The notes under the pieces were generated by a model. It was not told the origin of the DNA and ran no database searches. It saw only the letters and a program-made list of their open reading frames with translations. Below, piece by piece: positions 7,512 to 15,448 of a DNA stretch of 64,000 nucleotides. The stretch is taken from assembly GCF_019091085.1 (NCBI RefSeq), contig NZ_JAGXJY010000013.1, positions 62,001-126,000 of the forward strand, written 5' to 3'. The stretch is from Mesorhizobium sp. GbtcB19. GTDB lineage: Bacteria; Pseudomonadota; Alphaproteobacteria; Rhizobiales; Rhizobiaceae. Position 1 is the first letter of the stretch, and each line of letters starts with the position of its first letter. A program made the translations under genes and the position numbers.

Positions 7512-8165
7512 ATGAAGACCAATCTCAAATTCGCGCCGCTCGCCGCTGCGCTCGGGCTGTTCGCCTTCGCTGGTACCGCGTTTGCAGCGGACGTCGTTTC
7601 CGAAGAGCCCCCGGCTCCCGCCCCGGTTGCGGAGCTTCCGGTTGCTTCCTGGGCCGGTCCCTATGCCGGTATCAATCTCGGCTACGGCTTCGGCGGCCAT
7701 GTGAAGGCCAAGGATCAGGGCGTCGACGCCAAGACCAAGGGCTTCATCGGCGGCGTGTTCGGCGGCTACAACTGGCAGCAGGACAACTTCGTGTATGGTG
7801 CTGAAGCCGACCTCGGCTTCAATGGCACCAAGGGTTCGAGCAACGGCCTCAACGCCAAGACCGGCATCGAAGGCTCGCTGCGCGCTCGCCTCGGCTATGC
7901 CGTGACCCCGGAAATCCTGCTCTACGGCACGGGCGGTCTCGCTGCCAAGAACCAGAAGATCGACGACAGCGTCACCGGCGTGAACGACAGCAAGGCCATG
8001 CTCGGCTGGACCGCCGGCGTCGGCACCGACATCAAGGTCACGGACAATGTGTTCGGCCGCGTCGAGTACCGCTACACCGACTTCGGCAGCCACAGCTTCG
8101 GCGACGAAGGCAAGGTCAAGTCCTCGGACAACCGCGTCACCTTCGGCGTCGGTATGAAGTTCTAA
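7512..8165 (+). CDS. Outer-membrane beta-barrel protein, Omp25/Omp31 family
   Basis: A 217-residue outer-membrane protein. It has a signal peptide (MKTNLKFAPLAAALGLFAFAGTAFA) and a short Pro-rich linker (EEPPAPAPVAELP), then the eight-stranded barrel pattern of the rhizobial/Brucella Omp25-Omp31 family: SWAGPYAGINLGYGFGG, GFIGGVFGGYNWQ, YGAEADLGF, LRARLGYA, LYGTGGLA, GWTAGVGTDIK, GRVEYRYTDFG. The final residue is Phe, the usual C-terminal signal for BAM insertion. A strong AAGGAG lies upstream and an intrinsic terminator follows, so it is monocistronic and likely highly expressed. Confidence 0.93.
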   Translation: MKTNLKFAPLAAALGLFAFAGTAFAADVVSEEPPAPAPVAELPVASWAGPYAGINLGYGFGGHVKAKDQGVDAKTKGFIGGVFGGYNWQQDNFVYGAEADLGFNGTKGSSNGLNAKTGIEGSLRARLGYAVTPEILLYGTGGLAAKNQKIDDSVTGVNDSKAMLGWTAGVGTDIKVTDNVFGRVEYRYTDFGSHSFGDEGKVKSSDNRVTFGVGMKF

Positions 8166-8186
8166 GTCGTTAGAAGCCACGACACG

Positions 8187-8217
8187 GAAAAGCCGGGCCT
8201 TGCGCCCGGCTTTTTTT
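8187..8217 (+). terminator. Intrinsic terminator of the outer-membrane protein gene
   Basis: AGCCGGGC (8191-8198), a five-base loop, and GCCCGGCT (8204-8211) form a perfect stem followed by a run of seven T (8211-8217). Confidence 0.93.
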
Positions 8218-8232
8218 GTACCTGCGTTCGCC

Positions 8233-8601
8233 TCAGGCGCGCTTCTTCGCCGGTTTGACTTTCGGCGCCAGCGTCCCGACGAAAGCCAATGCGCGATCGA
8301 GCCAGCCGGCGAGATCGGCATCGGTTGCCGTGCCTTCCGGCGCTACACGGATATAGCCTTCCATGGACCGCCCGCCCATTTCCATCGTGCTCGCATGAGG
8401 AAGCGATGCGGCGGCCGCATGCGCATCCTTGCCGACACGCACCAGGAGCCCGCGCTTCGAGGTTCCGATCAGCATGTTGCCGTTGATCATGAAGCAGGTG
8501 CCGCCGAACATCTTCTGCTCGGTGAAGACGCGCTTGCCGAGCGCGGCGCGCAGGCGCGCGACCATCGGATCAGGCGCGACGCTGGTTGGAGGCTTTGTCA
8601 T
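8233..8601 (-). CDS. TfoX/Sxy-family N-terminal domain protein
   Basis: A 122-residue protein with the TfoX N-terminal domain: MVARLRAAL near the start, EQKMFGGTCFMINGNMLIGTSKRGLLVRVGKD in the middle and MEGYIRVAPEG near the end, then a Lys/Ala-rich tail (PKVKPAKKRA). TfoX/Sxy regulates competence in gammaproteobacteria, but this short single-domain form is common in rhizobia with no established role. Start ATG at 8601; an in-frame ATG at 8610 is also possible. It is convergent with the outer-membrane protein gene. Confidence 0.85.
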   Translation of the reverse strand: MTKPPTSVAPDPMVARLRAALGKRVFTEQKMFGGTCFMINGNMLIGTSKRGLLVRVGKDAHAAAASLPHASTMEMGGRSMEGYIRVAPEGTATDADLAGWLDRALAFVGTLAPKVKPAKKRA

Positions 8602-8670
8602 GCTCACCACTCCGCGATCTGGGTGATGTCAGGCAAGCATGGAAGGCGGTGGGGTTCAAGTGCGCGGCCC

Positions 8671-8857
8671 CTCCTTCTCCCCTTGTGGGAGAAGGTGGCC
8701 GAGCGAAAGCTCGGACGGATGAGGGGTGCTCCAGCTTGACGCGGACCTTCATCAGTCTTCCGTGCGCCGGGTTCGCCAGCGCCTCGTTGCCTCCAACACC
8801 CCTCATCCGTCTCGGCGCTATCGCGCCGATCCACCTTCTCCCACAAGGGGAGAAGGA
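8671..8857. repeat. Long palindromic intergenic repeat (paired arms with ~70-base centre)
   Basis: The left arm (8671-8728) begins CTCCTTCTCCCCTTGTGGGA and ends GACGGATGAGGGGTG. The right arm (8797-8857) is nearly its reverse complement. Each arm has its own mini-hairpin (GAGCGAAAGCTC; GGCGCTATCGCGCC). This is the architecture of the rhizobial intergenic mosaic/MITE-like elements; no transposase is present. A related half-element is at 53301-53349. Confidence 0.85.
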
Positions 8858-8866
8858 GAAGGCTCC

Positions 8867-9463
8867 TCACCCCGGCACTGCCCCCTTCAGCTCCGGAAAC
8901 TTCTCATCAAACCGCGCGGCCCAGCGCACCAGCCGGCTGCGGCCCTTTTCCCACTGTCCGCCAAAACGCAGCGCCAGATAGCCGAGGGTGGCGCGCAGCG
9001 CCATGTGGCCGGCGGTGATCTTCTTCGGCAGCTTCGGCGGGTTGGCATTGAGCAGGTCGAGCGCGGTGATGATCTTCGCCCACTGGCGGTCGAGCCAGGG
9101 CTGGTAGACCATTTCCTCGGGCCGCGTGCGCCGCTCATAGACCATCGACAGCGCGCAGTCGCAGATGCCGTCGGCCAGCGCCTCCAGCACTTCCGCCTCG
9201 AGACGCTTGTCGGGGTTGCGCGGGAACAGCGCGCTCTTCGACAGCCGGTTGAGATGCTGGGTGATGGCCCTGCTGTCGTGGATCGTGCGGCCGTCCTCCA
9301 GCACCAGCACCGGGATCTTGCCGAGCGGGTTGGCCGAGATCAGTTCGGCGGGCTTGTCCTCCGTCTTGACCGGCACGAGGTCGACGGCGATGCCGGCATA
9401 GATGGCCGCCATGCGGACCTTCGAACTGTAGGGGGACGTGGACGCGTAGAGCAATTTCGGCAT
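8867..9463 (-). CDS. Glutathione S-transferase family protein
   Basis: A 198-residue cytosolic GST-fold protein. The thioredoxin-like N-terminal domain begins MPKLLYASTSPYSSKVRMAA, a YxxxSPxS pattern carrying the likely catalytic serine, followed by NPLGKIPVLVLEDG (the cis-Pro loop) and the D-S-R-A-I glutathione-binding segment. An all-helical C-terminal domain follows from about residue 85. The ATG at 9463 was chosen because the longer frame to 9547 adds 28 residues unlike GSTs. Substrate unknown. Confidence 0.9.
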   Translation of the reverse strand: MPKLLYASTSPYSSKVRMAAIYAGIAVDLVPVKTEDKPAELISANPLGKIPVLVLEDGRTIHDSRAITQHLNRLSKSALFPRNPDKRLEAEVLEALADGICDCALSMVYERRTRPEEMVYQPWLDRQWAKIITALDLLNANPPKLPKKITAGHMALRATLGYLALRFGGQWEKGRSRLVRWAARFDEKFPELKGAVPG

Positions 9464-9575
9464 GATCGGCTTTCCAGTTGTTTGCGGCACTGTTGACCGA
9501 TCGCGATCCGAAGGGCAACGGCCAGCAGACCAATCCAGATTGGCCAATGCATATTGCCGGCGCCGGCTGCCGCAA

Positions 9576-9622
9576 CGAAAAAGCTCCCGGAAGTTTTGCC
9601 GGCGGCAAAATTTCCGAGAGCT
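9576..9622 (-). terminator. Intrinsic terminator of the histone-like gene
   Basis: A 41-base imperfect palindrome (9582-9622), with TTTTGCCG and CGGCAAAA at its centre, is followed on the minus strand by TTTTTCG. It lies downstream of the Lys/Ala-rich protein gene. Confidence 0.75.
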
Positions 9623-9734
9623 TTAGGAGGAGCGTCCGCTCCGACTCCGCTCGCTCAGACACCGAATTGGCGAGAGGGGTGCCTGGATGGCACCCGCCCT
9701 CACCCGTTGCGGCCAGCCAAGCGAAGCTACGCGA

Positions 9735-10109
9735 TTACTTCTTGGCGGCCGGCTTCTTGGCCGGAGCTGCCTTCTTCACGGCTGCCGGCGCCTTGGCGGC
9801 GGCGGCCTTCAACGGAGCCTTGGCGGCGGGCTTGGCCGCGGCCTTCGCTGCCGGCTTCTTGGCGGCGGGCTTGGCTGCTGCCTTGGCCGCCGGCTTTGCC
9901 GCTGCCTTGGCGGCAGGCTTCGCCGCGGCCTTCGCGGCCGGCTTAGCCGCAGCCTTGGCCGCCGGCTTCGCCGCTGCCTTGGCCGGAGCCTTGGCGGCTG
10001 CCTTCGGTGCCGCTGCCTTCTTCACTGCTGCAGGTTTCGCGGCAGCCTTAGCTGCCGGCTTCTTTGCCGGCGCTTTCGCCGCCGGCGCCTTGGTTGTCGT
10101 CTTTGCCAT
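9735..10109 (-). CDS. Histone H1-like Lys/Ala/Pro-rich DNA-binding protein
   Basis: A 124-residue protein made almost only of Ala, Lys and Pro. It starts MAKTTTKAPAAKAPAKKP and carries a central tandem of PAAKAAAK-type octapeptides (roughly residues 45-90), ending PAAKK. This is the composition of bacterial histone H1-like proteins and of disordered C-terminal tails of HU-like proteins in Alphaproteobacteria; a nucleoid-compaction or RNA-binding role is inference. The DNA repeats (GCCGGCTT/GCCGCGGCC units) make copy-number change by slippage likely. It has its own terminator. Confidence 0.82.
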   Translation of the reverse strand: MAKTTTKAPAAKAPAKKPAAKAAAKPAAVKKAAAPKAAAKAPAKAAAKPAAKAAAKPAAKAAAKPAAKAAAKPAAKAAAKPAAKKPAAKAAAKPAAKAPLKAAAAKAPAAVKKAAPAKKPAAKK

Positions 10110-10513
10110 GCGATGCCCCTTGCGTTTTGCCGATGGTCGTGAGTGACCCGGCGTGCCTATGCATATCTGACTCGCGACTGTCTAGCCAGCGAAGCAACAC
10201 AATGATTTTCAGTTATTGAATTTTGGTTACGCAAAACGCGCCAAGATGCATCTTATTGAAAAATTGTGAGCGAATCTGTCACTTTCGAAGTGACGGCCAG
10301 CCATGTAGATTTTCACGCGGCTTCTATCGCCTGATCATCCATCGGCCCGCAGCATAGCTCTATATCGGAATGTGAGCAGAGTGCTCACAATAGAGAATAA
10401 GCTGCTGAACGCCCGCTTCATCTTGTCCAGCACAAACATCTACAGATGAACCGGCCGCGCAACGGGGCAAAATCTTACCTGCTGGAAAGTGAGCTTCAAG
10501 CTCATATTCAGCG
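10110..10513. other. Non-coding region with two perfect small palindromes
   Basis: About 400 bases, AT-richer than the flanks, between the DinB-family gene (minus) and the promoter side of the histone-like gene (minus). It contains GTCACTTTCGAAGTGAC at 10278-10294 and TGTGAGCAGAGTGCTCACA at 10371-10389. No gene is supported. Confidence 0.6.
10371..10389. promoter_or_regulatory. Perfect operator-like palindrome TGTGAGCA-GAG-TGCTCACA
   Basis: Eight-base arms are separated by three bases, and the flanking ATT/AAT-like bases make it resemble LacI/GalR-type operators. No LacI-family gene is in the window, so the cognate regulator and target are unknown. Confidence 0.5.
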
Positions 10514-11044
10514 TCAGACCTCCGCGGGTTCGCGCACACCCTGCAGGCGGCGCATCGGCTCGGCCCGATGCAAATGCACGGCGTAGGTGTCCCAGGGCGG
10601 CGAGACCGCGATCCGCGCCAGCATGCGGCCGATCTCGCCGCGATGATAGCTGCCGTGCAAGACGACATGGGTCAGCATCTCCTGCCTCGTCATGCAGCCT
10701 TTGTCGCCGTCGGTGAAGGTGAAGGCGACGGGCTCTGCAAGTTCCTGTTCCGAAACGGTTTCGAGATAGTCGAGATACCAGCGGTCCGCCTCGGCCAGGG
10801 CGGCGCGCAGTCCGGCCGGCTCCGGGGTTTCCTCGGTGTTGTCGCTCGCATAGCCATGGGCAACGCCCTTCAGATGCGCGGCAAAGATCCGCGACACGAC
10901 ATGGATGTGGTTCAGCAGCCGGACCGCAGCGTGGCGCTCCCCGGCGTCGCAAGCCGGGTCCATCCCGGCAAGCTTTCCCGCGAGCTCATCGTTGGCCCAG
11001 GCCTGGTAGACAAGCAGGCTCTTCAGCAAGGTCTTGGCGCTCAT
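10514..11044 (-). CDS. DinB-family (YfiT-like) putative metal-dependent hydrolase/transferase
   Basis: A 176-residue four-helix-bundle protein of the DinB family. The three expected metal-binding histidines appear in LLNHIHVVSR (about residue 46) and LHGSYHRGEIGRML (about residues 129 and 133). Members include thiol-dependent transferases (bacillithiol, mycothiol) and DNA-damage-induced proteins of unknown activity. It is divergent from a TetR regulator 71 bases away, which may control it. Confidence 0.88.
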   Translation of the reverse strand: MSAKTLLKSLLVYQAWANDELAGKLAGMDPACDAGERHAAVRLLNHIHVVSRIFAAHLKGVAHGYASDNTEETPEPAGLRAALAEADRWYLDYLETVSEQELAEPVAFTFTDGDKGCMTRQEMLTHVVLHGSYHRGEIGRMLARIAVSPPWDTYAVHLHRAEPMRRLQGVREPAEV

Positions 11045-11115
11045 CCTTTTGGACCCATTTGCGTTGGCGAAGTGAATGTGAGTATCCTGTTTATATTCTC
11101 GGGAGACGGGCCAGC

Positions 11116-11739
11116 ATGTCTACTCGCATTGCCAAGCCGGCCGCGCGCATGCGCAAGCAGCCGCGCCAGGCGCGTTCGATCGCCACCGTCGAGGCGATCA
11201 TCGAAGCCGGTGCTCACGTTCTGAGCGAGCTCGGCTGGGCCGGGTTTTCCACCAACAAGGTTGCCGAGGCGGCGGGCGTCAGCATCGGTTCGCTCTATCA
11301 ATATTTCCCCGACAAGCTCGCTCTGGTCGAAGCGATCCGGCGCCGTCACTTCGATCATGTGCTGTCGGTGATCAGCGAAGCGGCGGCCGACGAGAAGCCG
11401 CTGAGGCAGTTCGCGCGTGAGCTGGTGCGCGGCATGATCGGCGCGCACTCGATCCATCCGACGCTGCACCAGGTGCTGCTCGACGAGGCGCCGGGCGACC
11501 GCGGCTCGCGCGCCGCGCATGCTTCGTTCCAGACGCGCTATCTCGACCACTACGCCGCGGCCGTTGCGCAGTACCGCAAACGCCGCAAGGACACCGAGAC
11601 GATGGCGCGCGTGCTCTCCTCGGCGGTCGAAGGCGTGATCCACAACGCGGCGCGCCGCAACATGCTCGACGCGCCGGAATTGCAAAAGCAGCTTGTGGAG
11701 CTGATCGCGACCTATCTGTCGGGCAGCCGGGCTACCTGA
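11116..11739 (+). CDS. TetR/AcrR-family transcriptional regulator
   Basis: A 207-residue repressor. The N-terminal HTH is clear: RQARSIATVEAIIEAGAHVLSELGWAGFSTNKVAEAAGVSIGSLYQYFPDK. The ligand-binding C-terminal part ends in an amphipathic helix (LQKQLVELIATYLSG). The ATG at 11116 follows GGAGACGGG; the longer frame adds a non-TetR leader. It is divergent from the DinB-family gene and is probably a local regulator. Confidence 0.92.
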   Translation: MSTRIAKPAARMRKQPRQARSIATVEAIIEAGAHVLSELGWAGFSTNKVAEAAGVSIGSLYQYFPDKLALVEAIRRRHFDHVLSVISEAAADEKPLRQFARELVRGMIGAHSIHPTLHQVLLDEAPGDRGSRAAHASFQTRYLDHYAAAVAQYRKRRKDTETMARVLSSAVEGVIHNAARRNMLDAPELQKQLVELIATYLSGSRAT

Positions 11740-11909
11740 CCTATCGGGCGCCAAGGCTGCCTGAGACAGTGCCAAGCAGTGAAGGCCGGCGCCGGCTCGC
11801 GCGCCGCCTCACCCGATCACCGGCATCGCAAAATAATTCGTGTCGCCTGTCGATTCCGCCGATCGCTGTTCGTCGTATCATCGCAACCAACCAACCGAAG
11901 GAATACAAG

Positions 11910-12314
11910 ATGCGTTTCATGATGCTGATGATCCCCGGCGGCTACGCGACCGCGGCACCCGACGTTCGACCCGAAGCCGACGCCGTCGCGACGATGATGA
12001 AATACAATGAGGAGCTGAAGCGGGCCGGCGTGCTGCTCGCGCTCGACGGGCTGCATCCGCCATCCTCGGGCGCCCGGGTCTCCTTCAGCGGCGGCAAGCC
12101 GACCGTCACCGACGGTCCCTTCGCGGAGGTCAAGGAAGTGCTCGGCGGCTATTGGATGATCGACGTGCGCTCGCGCGAGGAAGCGATCGAATGGGCTCGT
12201 CGCTGCCCGGCCTCCGACAATGAAGTGATCGAGGTCCGCCAAGTCTTCGAGATGAGCGATTTTTCCGACGACGTGCAGAAAGTGGTCGAAGGTTTCGACG
12301 GGCTCAAAGGTTGA
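11910..12314 (+). CDS. YCII/DGPF-domain protein
   Basis: A 134-residue protein of the YCII-related family. The hallmark TVTDGPFAEVKEVLGGYWMIDV gives the DGPF name, and the C-terminal half has CPASDNEVIEVRQVFEM. In Proteobacteria and Actinobacteria these proteins are encoded next to ECF42 sigma factors, exactly as here: its TGA overlaps the TTG start of the sigma factor. The ATG at 11910 follows a GAAGGAA ribosome binding site. Biochemical role unknown. Confidence 0.93.
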   Translation: MRFMMLMIPGGYATAAPDVRPEADAVATMMKYNEELKRAGVLLALDGLHPPSSGARVSFSGGKPTVTDGPFAEVKEVLGGYWMIDVRSREEAIEWARRCPASDNEVIEVRQVFEMSDFSDDVQKVVEGFDGLKG

Positions 12315-13570
12315 CCACGACGGCAACCCTGGAAGCGGTCTGGCGGATCGAGCAGCCGAAGCTCGCCGCCAGGCTCACCCGCATCCTGCGCGACGTCGGC
12401 CTGGCCGAGGAGGTGGTGCAGGATGCTTTCGTGCAGGCGCTGGAACGCTGGCCGCAAGACGGTGTTCCGAACAATCCGGCCGCCTGGCTGACCCGGGTCG
12501 CCACCAACCGGGCGCTCGATCGGCTGCGCCGAACCGTGCTGATCGACGGCAAGCATCGCCAGCTGGCCGTCGACCTCGCTGAGCTGGAGCGCGAGGTGCC
12601 CGACATCGAAGCGGCGCTCGACGAGGACATCGACGACGATCTGTTGCGGCTGATCTTCACCGCCTGCCATCCGGTGCTGCCGGCCGAGCAGCGCGCGGCG
12701 CTTACCTTGCGGATGCTGGGCGGGCTGTCGACGCCCGAGATCGCGCGCGCCTTCCTGGTGGCGGAGACGACCGTCGCCCAGCGCATCGTGCGCGCCAAAA
12801 GGACGCTGCGCGATGCCGGCATCGCCTTCGAGACGCCGCGCGGGCAGGAGCGGCGCGAACGCCTCGGCGCCGTGCTGGAGGTGATCTACCTGATCTTCAA
12901 CGAAGGCTATGTCGCTTCCGCCGGACCGGACTGGCTGCGCCCGGATCTTAGCAGCGAAGCGATGCGCCTCGGCCGCTTGCTGGCGGCGCTGGTGCCGCAG
13001 GAGCCCGAGGCGCTCGGCCTGGTGGCGCTGATGGAGCTCAGCGCCTCGCGCTTTGGCGCCCGCATCGACGCGGCGGGCAATCCGGTCCTTTTGCTCGCCC
13101 AGGACCGCAATCGCTGGGACTGGTCGCTGATCCGGCGCGGCCTTGACGGGCTGAACCGCGCGATGGCGCTGACACCGACACCTGGCCCCTACCAGCTGCA
13201 GGCGATGATCGCCGCCTGCCATGCGCGCGCGCTGAGCGCCGCCGACACCGACTGGATCGCCATCGCCGCATACTACCAGGCGCTCGCGCTGGCAGCGCCC
13301 TCGCCCATCGTCGAGGTCAACCGGGCGGTCGCTGCCGGCATGGCGTTCGGACCGGCGCAAGGGCTCGCCATCGCCGACGCGCTGCGTGACGAACCCCGGC
13401 TCAAGGATACGCATCTGTTGCCCACGGTGCGCGGCGACCTTCTGGAGAAGCTTGGACGGATGGACGAAGCCCACGCGGAGTTTCGCCGCGCTGCCGCGCT
13501 GACGAGCAATGATAGGGAACGCGCCCTGCTGCTTGCGCGGGCTGGTGGTGATGAAACCAATTCAGGATAG
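12311..13570 (+). CDS. ECF42-type RNA polymerase sigma factor with long C-terminal extension
   Basis: A 419-residue extracytoplasmic-function sigma factor. Region 2 is near the start (VGLAEEVVQDAFVQALERWP, then PAAWLTRVATNRALDRLRR) and region 4 near residues 125-170 (LPAEQRAALTLRMLGGLSTPEIARAFLVAETTVAQRIVRAKRTLRDAG). The last ~240 residues form the TPR-like helical extension typical of ECF42, ending DEAHAEFRRAAALTSNDRERALL. It starts with TTG overlapping the stop of the DGPF gene. No anti-sigma factor is adjacent; in ECF42 the extension is thought to control activity. Confidence 0.93.
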   Translation: MTTTATLEAVWRIEQPKLAARLTRILRDVGLAEEVVQDAFVQALERWPQDGVPNNPAAWLTRVATNRALDRLRRTVLIDGKHRQLAVDLAELEREVPDIEAALDEDIDDDLLRLIFTACHPVLPAEQRAALTLRMLGGLSTPEIARAFLVAETTVAQRIVRAKRTLRDAGIAFETPRGQERRERLGAVLEVIYLIFNEGYVASAGPDWLRPDLSSEAMRLGRLLAALVPQEPEALGLVALMELSASRFGARIDAAGNPVLLLAQDRNRWDWSLIRRGLDGLNRAMALTPTPGPYQLQAMIAACHARALSAADTDWIAIAAYYQALALAAPSPIVEVNRAVAAGMAFGPAQGLAIADALRDEPRLKDTHLLPTVRGDLLEKLGRMDEAHAEFRRAAALTSNDRERALLLARAGGDETNSG

Positions 13571-13627
13571 GTCGGCGGGGCAGCGCCTACCCCAGCTGTC
13601 GATCAGCTGCCATTGAACCGGCGGCTC

Positions 13628-14242
13628 TCAGCGCGTGGCGACCACGGCCACGCCGGCGCCGATCATCACGCCGCCCGCGGCGCGGTTCACGCGGCGCACG
13701 ATCGCGGGGGTGCGCAACAGGCCGCGGGCTCGGCCGGCGAGCACGACATGCCCGCCGATGACCACGGCCTCGACGATCAGGATCACTGTCGCCAGCACGC
13801 CAAGATCGCTTGTGTTGAGCGACGCGCCGACCACGTTGGGCAGCAGCGCAACGTAGAATAGCGGCATCTTCGGATTGCCGAGGTTGAGGGCGATGCCGGT
13901 GGCGAAGGTCGCCAGCAAGCCGCGCCTGTTCGGCACGGGCTGCAATTGCGGCACCATGGGCACAGCGGTCCACAGCCTGATGCCCATCCAGATCAGATAG
14001 GCCGCGCCGCCATAGCGAAGCACGGTCATGATGACCGCCATCTTGGCGGCGATGATCGACAGCCCGAAGGTGGCGAGCACCAGAAAGATCAGGATACCGA
14101 CCACCGTCCCGGCCCCGTAGGCGATGCCCGACGCAGCACCGCTGGAGATCGTGCGGGCAACGATCGTCATATTGTCGGGTCCAGGACTGGCTGCAAACAC
14201 GAAGAATGCGGCCGCGAAGGCGAGGAGGGTTGAAATATCCAT
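13628..14242 (-). CDS. LysE/RhtB-family amino-acid exporter
   Basis: A 204-residue inner-membrane protein with about six hydrophobic segments. It opens MDISTLLAFAAAFFVFAASPGPDNMTIVAR, which contains the family SPGP-(D/N) motif after the first helix, and it has GNPKMPLFYVALLPN in the middle, another LysE/RhtB signature. Exported substrate unknown (amino acids or derivatives for characterised members). Confidence 0.92.
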   Translation of the reverse strand: MDISTLLAFAAAFFVFAASPGPDNMTIVARTISSGAASGIAYGAGTVVGILIFLVLATFGLSIIAAKMAVIMTVLRYGGAAYLIWMGIRLWTAVPMVPQLQPVPNRRGLLATFATGIALNLGNPKMPLFYVALLPNVVGASLNTSDLGVLATVILIVEAVVIGGHVVLAGRARGLLRTPAIVRRVNRAAGGVMIGAGVAVVATR

Positions 14243-14325
14243 GAAGTTTCCCGATTCACAAACTCATGGCAGCGCGCGAAACAAGAAGCGGCTCGGGCAC
14301 TCCAGCCCCGCAGGCGGATGCTTTA

Positions 14326-14467
14326 AGGTGTGTTGAGATTCAGGTCAGGCCGAGTCGAAAATGACGACTTCCGAGAACCGGAGCGGAGCGTACTTGAGTA
14401 CGTGAGCACCGGAAGCGCAGGAAGTCGGCATTTGCAGGCCGGCCTCACCTGAATATCAACGCACCTC
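14326..14467. repeat. Palindromic intergenic repeat (~140 bases)
   Basis: The outer arms GTGTTGAGATTCAGGTCAGGCC (14329-14350) and the block GGCCTCACCTGAATATCAAC (14441-14460) are near reverse complements. A second nested hairpin surrounds GTACTTGAGTAC (14389-14400). Its right end reaches the stop codon of the next gene. It resembles the extragenic palindromes scattered through rhizobial genomes. Confidence 0.8.
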
Positions 14468-14918
14468 AGCGCAGCACGCGGCAGCGGCCGTTATAAACCA
14501 TCCAGCGGTCGAAGCCCGAGACGCAGAACTCGACATTGTCGCCGATCGAGGCAAAGCCCTGGCCTTCCTCGATCAGGTAGAAGATCGAGCGGTCGCGGCC
14601 GTCGGACAGGTTGACGGTGGCGCGGCAATAGTGGCGGCCGATCGGCCATTCGTCATTGGCCGGCTCATAACGATGCTGGCGGATGTTGCGGAAATCGGTG
14701 ATCGCGACGTCCGGCAGATGCGGCACGTGATGCACCTGATAGGAGAAGCGGTCGGTGATCTTGCTCAGCACCCAGCTTTCGCCGCAGACGCTGCCGTCGT
14801 CCCCGGAATAAACGCTGAGGTCGGCGGCCTGCGCCGCTTGGCTAAAGCCCAGCGGGGCGGCAAACGGAGTGGACAGCGCAACCAGCGCGGCAAGAGCGGA
14901 ATGAGCGAAGCGAGTCAT
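14466..14918 (-). CDS. Secreted protein of unknown function
   Basis: A 150-residue protein with a long signal peptide (MTRFAHSALAALVALSTPFAAPLGFSQAAQA, cleavage after AQA). The mature part has four cysteines (VCGESWV, HYCRAT, FCVSG, GRCRVL) that could form two disulfides, and ends in WMVYNGRCRVLR. The start was placed at 14918 because the signal peptide begins there. No domain recognised; likely periplasmic. Confidence 0.75.
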   Translation of the reverse strand: MTRFAHSALAALVALSTPFAAPLGFSQAAQAADLSVYSGDDGSVCGESWVLSKITDRFSYQVHHVPHLPDVAITDFRNIRQHRYEPANDEWPIGRHYCRATVNLSDGRDRSIFYLIEEGQGFASIGDNVEFCVSGFDRWMVYNGRCRVLR

Positions 14919-15046
14919 GACAGCCTCTCGAGGTCGGTTGCACGCACTGTGCGGATTCGGTTGGCGGCGGTCAAGCCGGCGCGAAATAAAGGTTTTCCGG
15001 AAGAGACTTTGGGGTTTCCGCAAAACTTCGTTCCGGATTTCACCGA

Positions 15047-15412
15047 CTAATCAAGTATGCCGGCCAGCAGCAGCCCGCCGATGACGGCGATGTTGATCAG
15101 GAAGGCATTGCGCAGCACCTGGCGTTCCGGCTCCTCACTGGCCCAGAAACGCAAAAGCATCACGTTCGTCGCCAGCGTGAAGATGACCAGCGCGACGGCG
15201 GCAAACGGCCGGGCTATGCCAACGGCAAGCAGGAAACCGGCAACGATTTCGGCCGTCGAGCCGACGGCCAGCATGAAGGCCGGGGCCGGAAATTTCTGGG
15301 CGGCCAGATAATCGCGCATCGCCGCGAATTTCACGAAATGCTCGATGCCGGCGAAGACGAACACGCCGCCGATCAGGAGAGCGCCAAGCCCCTGAATGGT
15401 TTGAACGGGCAT
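15047..15412 (-). CDS. DoxX-family membrane protein
   Basis: A 121-residue inner-membrane protein with four hydrophobic segments and the DoxX family pattern: GGVFVFAGIEHFVKFAAMRDYLAAQKFPAP, then STAEIVAGFLLAVGIARPFAA. Members are linked to thiosulfate:quinone oxidoreductase or to redox stress complexes, but most have no assigned role. It lies 36 bases downstream of the VOC-protein gene and is probably cotranscribed with it. Confidence 0.88.
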   Translation of the reverse strand: MPVQTIQGLGALLIGGVFVFAGIEHFVKFAAMRDYLAAQKFPAPAFMLAVGSTAEIVAGFLLAVGIARPFAAVALVIFTLATNVMLLRFWASEEPERQVLRNAFLINIAVIGGLLLAGILD

Positions 15413-15448
15413 GGCGGCCTCCTCTGTCGATGACGTATCCTGCTCCGC

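Noticed and set aside
8671..8857. CRISPR array or insertion sequence
   Set aside because: There are only two inverted arms, no regular direct-repeat/spacer pattern and no transposase; it fits an extragenic palindromic element.
9478..10146. Ala/Gly-rich open frame on the plus strand over the histone-like gene
   Set aside because: It is the complement of the AAK-repeat gene; the Lys/Ala protein on the minus strand has a terminator and the expected family composition.
12149..13474. 441-codon open frame on the minus strand
   Set aside because: Antisense of the ECF42-type sigma factor; no recognisable domain.
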